Part shown: one piece after another, positions 1 to 8,722 of the stretch
Numbering within the stretch: the first letter of the stretch is position 1
Layout of the letters: each line of letters starts with the position of its first letter
From: an uncultured Bacteroidaceae bacterium
Lineage (GTDB): Bacteria > Bacteroidota > Bacteroidia > Bacteroidales > Bacteroidaceae
Assembly (NCBI GenBank): GCA_905234125.1
Contig: CAJOGQ010000018.1
Coordinates: 1-52,707 of the forward strand
Length of the DNA: 52,707 bases
Reading direction: 5' to 3'
The notes under the pieces: model-generated
What the model was told of the DNA's origin: nothing
Seen by the model: only the letters and a program-made list of their open reading frames with translations
Database searches by the model: none
Translations under genes and position numbers: made by a program

Positions 1-372
1 GTCAAGATGGGCATCACCAAAACCGACATCCTTGCCGGCAAGTGGAACGCGTCCAACTATGTGAAGGCCATCCACATCCGTTTCCGTCCAGAGGGCACCT
101 CTGATGATGACATCACCTCGCGCAACTTCAAGGATCAGTGTGTGCTCAGCACTTACGGCGTGGAGGAGAAGGTGGATCTGACACCCGAGGAGTCTGACCC
201 CAAGAAGAAGCAGTTCATCAAGCGCATCACTCCGCTCGATGACTGGATTGCCCAGCAGAAGAGCGCATCAGGCTCCGGCAGTGGTTCCTCCCAGTCCTCT
301 GGTGAGAACACCAACACGGGTGAGGATGAGGGCAACACGCCTCCACCTGAAGGAGGTGGATTCGGAGGGTAA
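1..372 (+). CDS. C-terminal part of a probable HU-like DNA-binding protein (5' truncated by the window edge)
   Basis: The frame is open from base 1, so the ATG at 7 need not be the true start. About 123 residues are visible. A segment reading YVKAIHIRFRPEG resembles the last strand and FRPG turn of the HU-related family of Bacteroidales (TIGR01201-like). It is followed by a charged stretch and a long Gly/Ser/Asn/Glu tail ending in PPPEGGGFGG. Low-complexity Gly-rich tails are common in members that sit upstream of a smalltalk peptide and an amidase, both present downstream here, although a GxxExxY gene and noncoding DNA lie between. The function would be nonspecific DNA binding in the nucleoid. 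The identification rests on a short motif plus context, so it is tentative. Confidence 0.45.
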   Translation, partial: VKMGITKTDILAGKWNASNYVKAIHIRFRPEGTSDDDITSRNFKDQCVLSTYGVEEKVDLTPEESDPKKKQFIKRITPLDDWIAQQKSASGSGSGSSQSSGENTNTGEDEGNTPPPEGGGFGG

Positions 373-390
373 AGCCTCTAAAAGAGGCTT
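372..390 (+). terminator. Perfect 8-bp stem-loop at the stop codon of the HU-like gene
   Basis: AAGCCTCT, loop AAA, AGAGGCTT. The stem begins on the last base of the stop codon. No T-run follows, so termination is only possible. The CCTCT/AGAGG core recurs near 27,710-27,732 inside the LytTR gene, so this may instead be a member of a dispersed palindrome family. Confidence 0.4.
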
Positions 391-421
391 GGGGCAGGGG
401 GCAGGGAGCAAGGAGCAAGAG
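391..421 (+). repeat. GGAGCAAG-type G/A-rich repeat
   Basis: A run of GGGGCAGGGGGCAGGGAGCAAGGAGCAAGA-like units directly after the hairpin. The same unit, on either strand, occurs at 2972-3068, in aroB (21,186-21,223) and in the ROK kinase gene (40,250-40,280). Confidence 0.7.
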
Positions 422-590
422 AATTCCTGACCCTAACTGACCCTGGGGAATATGTGAGGTAAGAAGGAAGATGTGGCCGGAGTGATGCAAGGACTACCCA
501 GTCAGCATATCATCTGAAACAAATCCAATCCCAGTCCTGTATGCAGCTTGAACCCTTTCTTCTTCCTCATCCCTCGCTCTTTGAAATTAT

Positions 591-1069
591 GTCACACAGA
601 AATCACGGAAAACACAGAAATGGAATGATTTGCCTATCAGGCTCTGCCTGCCTATCTTTTCTTGTTTCCATCAACTGAAAAACCAGCTCTTCGATTGATG
701 GCTCCAAGACAAGAGAAATAGTTAATAACTATAACAGCAAATTCATTCTAAAACCTCGCTACATACCACGCACAATGTATCATCGCTCTAAGTCTAATCC
801 CAAAGTTTCGTGAGAAACTCGGACTTGCGAAAGAAGTTCTGGGAACTTCGGTATCGTCTCTTTAGACAGGCAACATAGGAAGCTCGCTTACTGATTTGCT
901 GGATGAAGAGAAGATGAAGAACAAACAAGTTTGTTCAAGCAAGTCTATCTATCTGTGTAAAGATGTTGACTATCGTCTTCTTCCGTCGCGACTCGGCATA
1001 ATTCAAACAAGTTTGATTCTGCACTCGCTGCTCCGTCAGTTCTGTGAATATCTGTGATTTCTGTGTGAC
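591..1069. repeat. Noncoding block bounded by a perfect 16-bp inverted repeat
   Basis: GTCACACAGAAATCAC at 591-606 is the exact reverse complement of 1054-1069. The roughly 450 bases between have no plausible ORF but are rich in small perfect hairpins: 720-730 (AGTTA/TAACT), 804-819 (AGTTTC/GAAACT), 833-849 (GAAGTTC/GAACTTC), 919-936 (GAACAAAC/GTTTGTTC) and 1003-1016 (TCAAAC/GTTTGA). The last two share the core CAAACAAGTTTG. The right arm is 23 bases from the 3' end of the GxxExxY gene. The TCTGTGatnTCTGTGTGA phrase recurs at 3683-3717. The bases between 422 and 590 show nothing recognisable. Confidence 0.65.
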
Positions 1070-1092
1070 CTTTTGAAAAACTCCTGAGAGAT

Positions 1093-1464
1093 TCAAGCCA
1101 CCACACGCTCTATTGCGGAGAGGATGTTGTCTGTGTTGAAATTGACAAGCAACCCCACCTTCTTGTTCATCAGTCTGAGGTATGTAAGTAACTGTTTGCT
1201 GAACAACTTCTTCATCTCCCCTACAGATTTCAACTCAACAATCACAGATTCCTCCACCAGCAAGTCAAGGCGCAAATCAGTTGTCAATGTCACTCCTTTG
1301 TAGATTATGGGCACAGGCTTTTGCCGCTCTACCTTGAGGCCTCGTTTTTCCAACTCATAAACCAACGCCTCTTCATAGACAGATTCCAACAGGCCGGGAC
1401 CAAGGTTCTTGTAAACCTCGTAGATTGCGCCTCTTATCTCATAGGTAATGTCGTTGTCAGTCAT
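1093..1464 (-). CDS. GxxExxY family protein (PD-(D/E)XK-like fold)
   Basis: Small cytosolic protein of 123 residues. The signature GPGLLESVYEEAL gives the family its name, and D..LDLLVEESVIVELK resembles the D...ExK core of PD-(D/E)XK nucleases (PF13366, TIGR04256). Biological function is unknown. I start it at the second in-frame ATG (MTDNDITYEI) because an AAAGGA ribosome-binding site lies just upstream; an ATG 12 codons earlier is less likely. It stands alone, antisense to its neighbours, between an HU-like gene and a smalltalk/amidase pair, and its 3' end abuts a noncoding block bounded by inverted repeats. In other genomes this family is often found beside CTGTG-type repeats (from memory, not checked). 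Insertion as a small mobile unit is an inference. Confidence 0.85.
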   Translation of the reverse strand: MTDNDITYEIRGAIYEVYKNLGPGLLESVYEEALVYELEKRGLKVERQKPVPIIYKGVTLTTDLRLDLLVEESVIVELKSVGEMKKLFSKQLLTYLRLMNKKVGLLVNFNTDNILSAIERVVA

Positions 1465-1543
1465 AAAATTTCCTTTATTTCCCCAATTTCTGCGGGACAT
1501 TTTATAACTAAAAACGTATTATTAACGAAATTATTGTATCAAT

Positions 1544-1645
1544 ATGAAGAAAGAAACCTGGAAACAAATCATCCAAATCATCATCACCATCCTCACTGCT
1601 ATCAGCTCCACTGTGCTCGTCCAGAGTTGCCTCCCTAAACTCTAA
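1544..1645 (+). CDS. Smalltalk family peptide, 33 residues
   Basis: Reads MKKETWKQIIQIIITILTAI and then SSTVLVQSC plus a four-residue end. It is one hydrophobic helix after a basic start, with a Cys near the C-terminus in a possible lipobox-like context (VQSC). This matches the tiny smalltalk proteins annotated in Bacteroidales between an HU-like gene and an N-acetylmuramoyl-L-alanine amidase, and it lies 27 bases upstream of such an amidase here. Function is unknown. A holin-like partner of the amidase is a reasonable guess from size, hydrophobicity and position, but nothing in the sequence proves it. The spacer to the amidase consists of CCCTAAACTCTAAA units. Confidence 0.8.
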   Translation: MKKETWKQIIQIIITILTAISSTVLVQSCLPKL

Positions 1646-1672
1646 ACCCTAAACTCTAAACTCTTAAGCACC

Positions 1673-2107
1673 ATGAGGGAACTACAACATTCCAAGGTCA
1701 AGTTATTGATTATCCATTGTTCTGCCACTCGTTGCGATCGCCCTTTCAGTGTGGAGAAGCTGATTGCCACTGGGAAGGCGCGGTTTGGTCAGGTGTCCTA
1801 CCACTACTACATCCGTCGTGATGGGGAGATAGTGCCTACTCTGCCGGAGAGTGTCCAGGGTGTTCATGCCCGTCACTACAACCATTGCTCATTGGGTATT
1901 TGCTATGAGGGTGGGTATGATGAGAAGGGGCGTGTGGCTGATACGCGTACTCAGGCTCAGAAGGCAGCGATGTTTGCGCTGTTGAAGGAGCTTCGGGAGG
2001 AGTATCCTGATGCCCACATAATCGGACACAACGAGCTTCCTCACGTTGCCAAAGCCTGTCCCTGCTTCATCGCCAGCACTTACTATCGAGATTTGCAACC
2101 AATTTAA
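1673..2107 (+). CDS. N-acetylmuramoyl-L-alanine amidase, T7-lysozyme type (Amidase_2)
   Basis: Hydrolyses the bond between N-acetylmuramic acid and L-alanine in peptidoglycan. The 144 residues are one Amidase_2 domain (PF01510). IIHCSAT carries the first zinc His (H15), the HNELPH...KACPC segment supplies H119 and C129, and K127 fits the catalytic Lys of T7 lysozyme. YHYYIRRDG and HYNHCSLGICYEGG are also typical. There is no signal peptide, so export would need another route, as with phage lysins that depend on a holin; the preceding smalltalk peptide is the obvious candidate partner. The gene is not embedded in any other phage genes, so it is a domesticated or stand-alone cassette. Confidence 0.9.
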   Translation: MRELQHSKVKLLIIHCSATRCDRPFSVEKLIATGKARFGQVSYHYYIRRDGEIVPTLPESVQGVHARHYNHCSLGICYEGGYDEKGRVADTRTQAQKAAMFALLKELREEYPDAHIIGHNELPHVAKACPCFIASTYYRDLQPI

Positions 2108-2242
2108 TGGTTATGGGCTTATCAAGTTGACAGTTGATAGTTGACTGGTGACAGTTGAGAGCTTATCAAGTTGACAATTGACAATTGCCATGCGGGGTGT
2201 AAATAACGATAACCTTAACCCTTACCAAATGGTTTTTTCTTG

Positions 2243-2280
2243 AAAGAGGTGGGAGGCTTCGTGCCTTTCACCTCTTTTTT
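2243..2280. terminator. Strong stem-loop between amidase and LRR genes
   Basis: AAAGAGGTG pairs with CACCTCTTT through an inner AGGC/GCCT stem with a TTCG-containing loop and is followed by a T-run on the plus strand. The A-run on the other side lets it serve the convergent minus-strand LRR gene too. Confidence 0.8.
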
Positions 2281-2285
2281 GTCTT

Positions 2286-2900
2286 TTATTCCTTAAACAT
2301 GGATACAGGAAGATGCATCTTCTGAGAGTATTCTTCCGTTGTTCCTTTGGGAACCTTAATGGTTGTCAAGTTGACACATCCATTAAAGGCATGTTTGCTG
2401 ATGTCAACATCTGTACATCCTTCAGGAAAGACTACTTCCGTGAGATTACGGCAATGTGCGAAGGCTGCATCACCGATATACTTAATGGATGGAGAGAAAA
2501 TGATCTTCTCCATTTTAGCACCTACAAAATAACCAGACAAAGCACCAGTGCCATCACCATAGACAAATACAGCATCAGGGAGTGTTAATGTGCCCTCAAT
2601 AACAATATCAGTATGATCATAGACGGAAGGAAATCCCTGAATGCCCTTATATTCGTTCTTGCCCACAAACTCAAAGATATAATTCAAACCCTCAAACTCC
2701 ACCACGTTAAAGCCATTCACCTTTTTTGAGGCTTTCTCCATCGTGTATGTTCGAGGAAGATGCTTCTCGTTAAACACTGTCGCTTGAGCATATATTTTCC
2801 TTTTCTCATCTTTATACAAGCCGAAGTTGGAAGGTTGGGCAGAGAGGGTTGTCGACACCAAAATCAAAAGTGTCGTTAGAATTACCTTTGTTTTCATCAT
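2286..2900 (-). CDS. Secreted leucine-rich repeat protein, BspA-like (LRR_5)
   Basis: 204 residues. An N-terminal signal peptide (MMKTKVILTTLLILVSTTLS-AQ) sends it out of the cytoplasm. The C-terminal half contains BspA-type leucine-rich repeats (PF13306): KIIFSPSIKYIGDAAFAHC, LTEVVFPEGCTDVDISKHAF and LTTIKVPKGT. The middle part has no repeat I recognise. Related Bacteroidales surface proteins bind host proteins or other bacteria, but this one is short, with only two or three repeats, and has no sorting domain at its C-terminus. Two consecutive ATG codons open the frame; either could serve. It stands alone, with a terminator downstream and repeats upstream. Confidence 0.75.
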   Translation of the reverse strand: MMKTKVILTTLLILVSTTLSAQPSNFGLYKDEKRKIYAQATVFNEKHLPRTYTMEKASKKVNGFNVVEFEGLNYIFEFVGKNEYKGIQGFPSVYDHTDIVIEGTLTLPDAVFVYGDGTGALSGYFVGAKMEKIIFSPSIKYIGDAAFAHCRNLTEVVFPEGCTDVDISKHAFNGCVNLTTIKVPKGTTEEYSQKMHLPVSMFKE

Positions 2901-2948
2901 CTATGTATTAAACTTAATTCCAACGATTGTGTTATATTGTAATGGTTA

Positions 2949-3092
2949 CTCAACTTTCGCAAGTTGAGTTAAGGAGCAAGGAGCGAGGGGCAAGGAGCAA
3001 GAGGATACCTTGCTCATACATACCCAGATGGCAAACAAGCGAACATCTGCTCCTTGCCCCTTGCCCCTCAAAAGTTGAGCTTGCGAAACTTA
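2949..3092. repeat. Large imperfect inverted repeat made of dispersed repeat units
   Basis: The left arm has the hairpin CTCAACTTtcgCAAGTTGAG (2949-2968) and then GGAGCAAGGAGCGAGGGGCAAGGAGCAAG. The right arm reads TGCTCCTTGCCCCTTGCCCCTCAAAAG and then GTTGAGCTTGCGAAACTTAAAT. The last phrase recurs at 8723-8744 upstream of xseB. The rest of 2901-3267 holds GGTTAATGGTTAT-type and GTTGAGA-type repeats and no gene. Confidence 0.7.
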
Positions 3093-3180
3093 AATAATGG
3101 TTATGGGTTATTTCTTTGTAATGGTTAATGGTTATAGTTTATTGGTTATTGAGGGTTAATGAACGCCCCACGAAAATCAG

Positions 3181-3210
3181 TTGAGAGTTGACAGTTGATA
3201 GTTGAGAGAA
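3181..3210 (+). repeat. GTTGAGA heptamer array
   Basis: Units GTTGAGA, GTTGACA and GTTGATA in tandem, 7-bp period. The same family is at 2129-2190, 4801-4870, 6052-6126, 12,115-12,160, 13,039-13,110 and 19,191-19,222. Confidence 0.75.
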
Positions 3211-3267
3211 CACTGCAGAGGGTCAACTCTTGGGGAGTGACCATGTTGGTTGCGAAAATAATGTTTT

Positions 3268-3540
3268 TTATTTCATTGGGTTAATGGTATAGTAGCCACC
3301 AGCCTTTTTGCTTCCACGACGTTCAACGAGATGCAAGTCCAGCAATGTATGAATATGCTTATCTATGGTCCTAAAAGGTTTTCCTAATCCTTCTGCAACC
3401 ATTGTTGCATTACATCCTTCGTGATTTCGAATATATTCAAGCGTTTCCTTTTGGCTACTATTTAATTGACCATTTAATTGACCAATAATTGCCTTTGGTT
3501 GGATTCTACTCTTCATTTGATTGAAGCACTCTGAGAGCAA
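3268..3540 (-). pseudogene. Winged-helix C-terminal remnant of an AlbA_2-type ATP-binding protein
   Basis: About 90 codons are open. QLNGQLNSSQKETLEYIRNH followed by an HTH (ATMVAEGLGKPFRTIDKHIHTLLDLHLVERRG in two parts) and SKKAGGYY is the type of winged helix found at the C-terminus of AlbA_2/Schlafen-like ATP-binding proteins. The first 350-400 residues of such a protein are absent. The frame has no ATG until residue 9 (3516) and is open for about 10 more codons upstream of 3540 before a stop. So this is probably the tail of a decayed gene, though a short expressed DNA-binding protein starting at 3516 cannot be excluded. The family assignment is from memory of the motif. Confidence 0.55.
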
Positions 3541-3672
3541 GTCCTCAAGATGCTTCTTACAAATAAAGAACCTTTATTCACTCTGCAAGATGAATAAAGA
3601 TATTAGTTCTATTGAAGAGTATTGAAAGCGAGCTCTCATAAGCTCTTCCATTATAACGAATATGAATATCCA

Positions 3673-4870
<1,198 letters not shown>

Positions 4871-4894
4871 AGTTTTTGTTTACGGGTTCGTCTC

Positions 4895-4918
4895 CCCAGA
4901 CATCTTGTGATGTTTGGG
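4895..4918 (-). promoter_or_regulatory. Hairpin in the long leader of the NusG-like gene
   Basis: Read on the minus strand: CCCA-A-ACATC, loop ACAA, GATGT-C-TGGG. It lies downstream of the candidate promoter at 5099-5107. The remaining leader (4919-5098) shows no gene; a seven-codon minus-strand ORF starts at 4903. Confidence 0.4.
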
Positions 4919-5098
4919 TTAACTTTTTTATTTACAAATGGTTAGAAAGCAGAGTGACGTGAAATCATGTGACCGAAATTCGAGAATGGACTTAGCCCAT
5001 CTTTTCGGTTGCTCCCAACCTGTCTGCAACCATTCAGCACCCTTGAAAAAGCGTTTTTCAGATACGACTCTTATGAAGAGGTACAACGATTGCGGGCG

Positions 5099-5107
5099 CA
5101 AAGGTAC
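5099..5107 (-). promoter_or_regulatory. Bacteroidetes -7 box (TACCTTTGC) facing the NusG-like gene
   Basis: TACCTTTGC on the minus strand matches the -7 consensus TAnnTTTG. No TTTG is seen 20 bases upstream, so this is half a promoter by sequence. Confidence 0.5.
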
Positions 5108-5210
5108 GACTTTTTATTGAATCGGAAATGTTTTTTAACGATATATTGTCTGATTCCCGCTTTTTTATAGCGTTTGGGTGACAAAAACGAACTGTTTTTT
5201 CCTAAAAGCC

Positions 5211-5242
5211 TTTGTCATTATAAGAATAATGTGTAACTTCGC
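5211..5242 (+). promoter_or_regulatory. Promoter of the TIGR03915 gene
   Basis: TTTG at 5211-5214 and TAACTTCGC at 5234-5242, 20 bases apart, fit the Bacteroidetes -33/-7 pair. The ATG at 5267 is 25 bases downstream. Confidence 0.65.
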
Positions 5243-5266
5243 ACCCATCAAATTCATGAGGCATAA

Positions 5267-6052
5267 ATGTTGGTTTACACTTTCGATAGAACCTTGGACG
5301 GACTCTTGTCGGCTGTCTTTGACGCCTTCTCTCTGCATCAGCAACCAGAGATGCTGGTGGGGAAGGGAGAGCCTCTGCCGTTGTTCTGTGATGAGGTGCA
5401 TGAGGTGGAGACGGCTGATGATAGAGCTAAACGGGTGTGGACAGGACTGGAGAAACGCTTATCGAAAGAGGCGATGAAGTTGTTGGCCGTGAGTTATTTG
5501 TCGGAGTTGTCCGAGTTGGACACGCCTCTCTTCCAGTACATCTGCAAAGCGTTTCGTCAGGCAGAGGGGGCGAGGAGCATTGAAAGGAATTTCTCTGACC
5601 CCGATGTGCTGGCAGTAACGAACATCTTCAGAAGGGTGATGCACGAACGGTTGCGGATGATGCAGTTCATTCGTTTTCAGAAGGCAAAAGACGGGACGTA
5701 TCTGGGCGTGGTGTCGCCAGACCACAATGTGCTTCCTCTCGTGGTGCATCATTTTCAAGATCGGTTTGGAACCCAGCCTTGGCTCATCTACGATGCGAAA
5801 CGGCGCTATGGTTTCTATTACGACCAGCAGGAGGTGACACGCATTACGTTCCAAGATGAAGAAACTTTGCCTTTTGACCTCGACAACGGGAAGTTGAACG
5901 ATGAGGTGTTGAGTGAGGATGATAAACTCTTTCAGGAACTGTGGCGAACGTACTTCAAGGCCATCTGCATTCGTGAGCGGATGAATCCGAAGAAGCAGCT
6001 GAATGACATGCCGAGAAGATATTGGAAATATATGACGGAGAAGCAGGAATAG
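5267..6052 (+). CDS. TIGR03915-type putative DNA metabolism protein (DUF4130)
   Basis: 261 residues, cytosolic. The start (MLVYTFDRTLDGLLSAVFDA) and the C-terminal half are typical of TIGR03915/DUF4130. The C-terminal half contains FIRFQKAKDGTYLGVVSPDH, VVHHFQDRFGTQPWLIYDAK and RRYGFYYD, and it ends in RMNPKKQLNDMPRRYWKYM. In many genomes this family is paired with a radical SAM protein (TIGR03916) and a role in DNA repair or base modification is presumed. The DUF4130 region is distantly related to the uracil-DNA glycosylase-like fold of that pair in some annotations. The radical SAM partner is not in this window. The stop codon is immediately followed by, and partly made from, a GTTGAGA array. 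Confidence 0.8.
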   Translation: MLVYTFDRTLDGLLSAVFDAFSLHQQPEMLVGKGEPLPLFCDEVHEVETADDRAKRVWTGLEKRLSKEAMKLLAVSYLSELSELDTPLFQYICKAFRQAEGARSIERNFSDPDVLAVTNIFRRVMHERLRMMQFIRFQKAKDGTYLGVVSPDHNVLPLVVHHFQDRFGTQPWLIYDAKRRYGFYYDQQEVTRITFQDEETLPFDLDNGKLNDEVLSEDDKLFQELWRTYFKAICIRERMNPKKQLNDMPRRYWKYMTEKQE

Positions 6053-6126
6053 TTGAGAGTTGAGAGTTGAGAGTTGATAGTTGACAGTTGACAGTTGACA
6101 GTTGACAGTTGATAGTTGATAGTTGA
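6052..6126 (+). repeat. GTTGAGA heptamer array filling the spacer before vsr
   Basis: About ten 7-bp units (GTTGAGA, GTTGATA, GTTGACA) occupy the whole space from the stop of the previous gene to 7 bases before the vsr start. Confidence 0.85.
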
Positions 6127-6132
6127 AGCAAG

Positions 6133-6645
6133 ATGGCAGATAAGATGACTCCAGAACAGCGTAGCAATTGCATGCGCAGAATCAGGTCGAAGAATACGCG
6201 ACCAGAGATGCTCGTGCGCCGTTTTCTGTTCAGTCATGGTTTCCGTTATCGCATTCATGCCAAGACCCTGCCGGGCACTCCCGACTTGACGATTGTGGGG
6301 CTTCGTACCTGCATCTTCATCAATGGATGTTTCTGGCATGGGCACGAAGGGTGCTCCATGTATAAGACACCTCAGACCCACGTGGATTTCTGGACACACA
6401 AAATCTTGCGCAATCAGCAACGCGACCAAGAGAACCGTCTGGCACTCAAGGCACAAGGCTGGCATGTGGTGGAGATTTGGGAGTGTCAACTGAAACCCAA
6501 AGAAAGGGAGAACACCCTGCAAGGTCTCCTCCGTACACTAAACTATATAGTCCTCGAAAATCGAGGTGCCAAAGTCACTTACAACTTCGACGAGGAAGAG
6601 GAGATGAGCCTCGTCGCAGACACCACAGAAGGTTTGGAATCATGA
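6133..6645 (+). CDS. vsr: Very short patch repair endonuclease (Vsr)
   Basis: Nicks DNA next to T:G mismatches formed when 5-methylcytosine is deaminated. 170 residues. RIRSKNTRPEMLVRRFLFSH and FRYRIHAKTLPGTPDL match the family N-terminus. D51 corresponds to the catalytic Asp of E. coli Vsr, and FINGCFWHGHEGC carries the metal-binding and structural zinc positions C66, H69, H71 and C74, with C118 in WECQLK. The residue before the conserved Gly is Asn where E. coli has the THG motif. A cytosine methyltransferase (Dcm) normally sits beside vsr but none is in this window. The last codons overlap the next gene (ATGA), so the two are translationally coupled. Confidence 0.93.
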   Translation: MADKMTPEQRSNCMRRIRSKNTRPEMLVRRFLFSHGFRYRIHAKTLPGTPDLTIVGLRTCIFINGCFWHGHEGCSMYKTPQTHVDFWTHKILRNQQRDQENRLALKAQGWHVVEIWECQLKPKERENTLQGLLRTLNYIVLENRGAKVTYNFDEEEEMSLVADTTEGLES

Positions 6646-7334
6646 GCAACAAGGAGAAAGCACTTATGTTTGTCGGCATACGCGACTGGGAAGGACTGGA
6701 GCGAATGCTGAGGAGTCTGAGCAATATGGAGTTCAGACGGATGGAACGTGTGATGAGGGAAGAGGTGCTGACAGAATTGGACAACGAAGCGTTTTGGGAA
6801 ACGCTCCTACACATTATTATATATAAGAGAGCAGGATTCATCAGTGGAGCGACAGCAGTGGGACATTTGGCAACAGATGGAACGCTGAATTTTGAGGCGG
6901 AAGGAGTGAAACTGCTATATGAGCACCTGAAGGAAACGGATGAGGGCTCTATCGTAAAATTGTGCAACATGATGTTGCCAGCGTTACAGACAGAAGTGCA
7001 GGTGATGGGATTATGGAGTGCTTTCCATGTGGAGAATGAGGTGACGAGGTTGACGATGTTGCTGAAGGTGGACTCTCCCCTATCCTACTACCTCATCTTC
7101 AAGACACTCAAGTTGATAGAGGACAAGGTGGTGGCAAGGAAATGTTGCATGAGCCTCATCAAACGGCAAGATGACAGAGCCTTCAATGCTGTGTGCATCA
7201 TCAAGGCATATTTTGGATTGGATGACCTGCCAGGACGTTTCTCGATGAAGATTGAACCGTATGAACTGAGTCACATCGATCGGAACTATGACACGTTCTG
7301 TCATGTGTTGGATGGGAAAAGACCGAAGGTTTAA
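6642..7334 (+). CDS. Unknown helical protein coupled to vsr
   Basis: 230 residues starting at MSNKEKALMFVGIRDWEGLE. The ATG overlaps the vsr stop codon (ATGA), which sets the start and indicates co-translation. I do not recognise a family. The sequence is rich in predicted helices with Leu/Met-heavy amphipathic repeats of about 35 residues (for example WETLLHIIIYKRAGFISGAT, YYLIFKTLKLIEDKVVARKC), which suggests a HEAT-like solenoid. There is no signal peptide, membrane segment or catalytic motif. It precedes xseA by 47 bases. Its position between vsr and xseA hints at DNA repair, but that is only guilt by association. Confidence 0.75.
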   Translation: MSNKEKALMFVGIRDWEGLERMLRSLSNMEFRRMERVMREEVLTELDNEAFWETLLHIIIYKRAGFISGATAVGHLATDGTLNFEAEGVKLLYEHLKETDEGSIVKLCNMMLPALQTEVQVMGLWSAFHVENEVTRLTMLLKVDSPLSYYLIFKTLKLIEDKVVARKCCMSLIKRQDDRAFNAVCIIKAYFGLDDLPGRFSMKIEPYELSHIDRNYDTFCHVLDGKRPKV

Positions 7335-7381
7335 GTCTCCCGCGAAAGAGGGGATAAAGAGCCGTTAAAATTCAAAGAAAG

Positions 7382-8722
7382 ATGGAAGCATTATCACTAT
7401 ACGAACTGAATGGGCTGGTAAGACAGACGTTGGAACTGACTTTGGACAGTACCTATTGGGTGCAGGCAGAAATCAGCGAACTGCGCGTGAATCGCCATTG
7501 TTACATGGAACTGGTGCAGAAGGAAGCGAGAGGCGAAGGTTTGCTGGCCAAGGCGCGTGCACAAGTGTGGGCAAACCGATGGGCATTCATCAAATCCACA
7601 TTTGAGGGAATGACCGGACAGTCGTTAGTGGCTGGCATGCAGGTGTTGGTGGAGGTAGAAGTGACGTTTCACGAGTTGTATGGCTATTCACTGAACATCG
7701 TGGACATCGACCCCACTTACACGTTGGGCGACATTGCCAAAAGACGACAGGAAATCCTCCGAAAATTGGAAGAAGAGGGCATCAGCACGATGAACAAGGA
7801 ACTGCCTCTGCCACGACTGTTACAACGCATCGCCGTCATCTCGTCAGCAACAGCTGCAGGCTATGGCGATTTCTGCAACCAATTGATTCACAACAAACGA
7901 GGATTGGCATTCAAGACCCAATTGTTCCAGGCAACGATGCAAGGTAACGATGTAGAGCGTAGTGTGATTAGCGCCCTCAACCGCATCGCTGAGCAAATGG
8001 ACGCGTGGGACGTGGTGGTCATCATTCGTGGAGGTGGTGCCACCTCCGACCTGCAAGGATTTGACTCATTAGAACTGGCAGAGAATGTGGCACAATTCCC
8101 ATTACCCATCATCACAGGCATCGGACATGAACGTGACGACACCGTGATTGACATGATAGCCCACACAAGGGTGAAAACCCCAACGGCTGCAGCTGAGTTT
8201 CTGATTCATCATCAAGAAGAGGAACTGGATTTATTGGAAGACCTGGCAAGCAGGCTGATAGACAGCGTGACAGACACGTTGCAACAGGAGACCACCCGGC
8301 TGAAATTGATAGCGAGCAAGATTCCCCTACTCTACTCTGAAGTGAAAGCACGAGAGGGAATCCGTCTCCAACGCATAGCGAACGTGTTGGCTAACAGTAG
8401 CATACAGTATATCTCACAAGCCAAGGGGAGGGTGGATTTGCTCCATCAACAACTCATGCTCCATGCACCCATGTTACTCCAAAATGAACAGAAACGTATG
8501 GAACTGATGGAAAGTAAACTGAAGAGCGCCCATCCAGACCACATCCTGAAATTGGGCTTCAGCATTGCCCGCATCAACGGCAAGGCCATCAGAAATGCCA
8601 ATGATGTGAAGGAGGGCGATGAGATTGAGACAACGTTGGCTGTGGGAAAGATACGATCGAGGGTTGAAGGGTTGAATCGGGGGGAAAACCAACGAATACC
8701 AACAGAAGGGAGTGAAGGTTAA
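7382..8722 (+). CDS. xseA: Exodeoxyribonuclease VII large subunit
   Basis: Catalytic subunit of exonuclease VII, which degrades single-stranded DNA in both directions. 446 residues. The N-terminal OB fold (LSLYELNGLVRQTLELT and WVQAEISELRVNRHCYMEL) is followed by the catalytic domain, with IAVISSATAAGYGDF, VVIIRGGGATSDLQGFDSLE, GIGHERDDTVIDMIAHTRVK and TPTAAAEF, all hallmarks of the family. A long helical region and a C-terminal KLGFSIARING segment complete it. The last 15 residues (NRGENQRIPTEGSEG) look like an add-on. xseB follows after 36 bases, so the two subunits are cotranscribed. The start ATG has GAAAG 5 bases upstream. Confidence 0.96.
   Translation: MEALSLYELNGLVRQTLELTLDSTYWVQAEISELRVNRHCYMELVQKEARGEGLLAKARAQVWANRWAFIKSTFEGMTGQSLVAGMQVLVEVEVTFHELYGYSLNIVDIDPTYTLGDIAKRRQEILRKLEEEGISTMNKELPLPRLLQRIAVISSATAAGYGDFCNQLIHNKRGLAFKTQLFQATMQGNDVERSVISALNRIAEQMDAWDVVVIIRGGGATSDLQGFDSLELAENVAQFPLPIITGIGHERDDTVIDMIAHTRVKTPTAAAEFLIHHQEEELDLLEDLASRLIDSVTDTLQQETTRLKLIASKIPLLYSEVKAREGIRLQRIANVLANSSIQYISQAKGRVDLLHQQLMLHAPMLLQNEQKRMELMESKLKSAHPDHILKLGFSIARINGKAIRNANDVKEGDEIETTLAVGKIRSRVEGLNRGENQRIPTEGSEG

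Noticed and set aside
6052-6126. Possible CRISPR-like array
   Set aside because: The repeats are contiguous 7-bp units with no unique spacers of constant length, and no cas genes are present.
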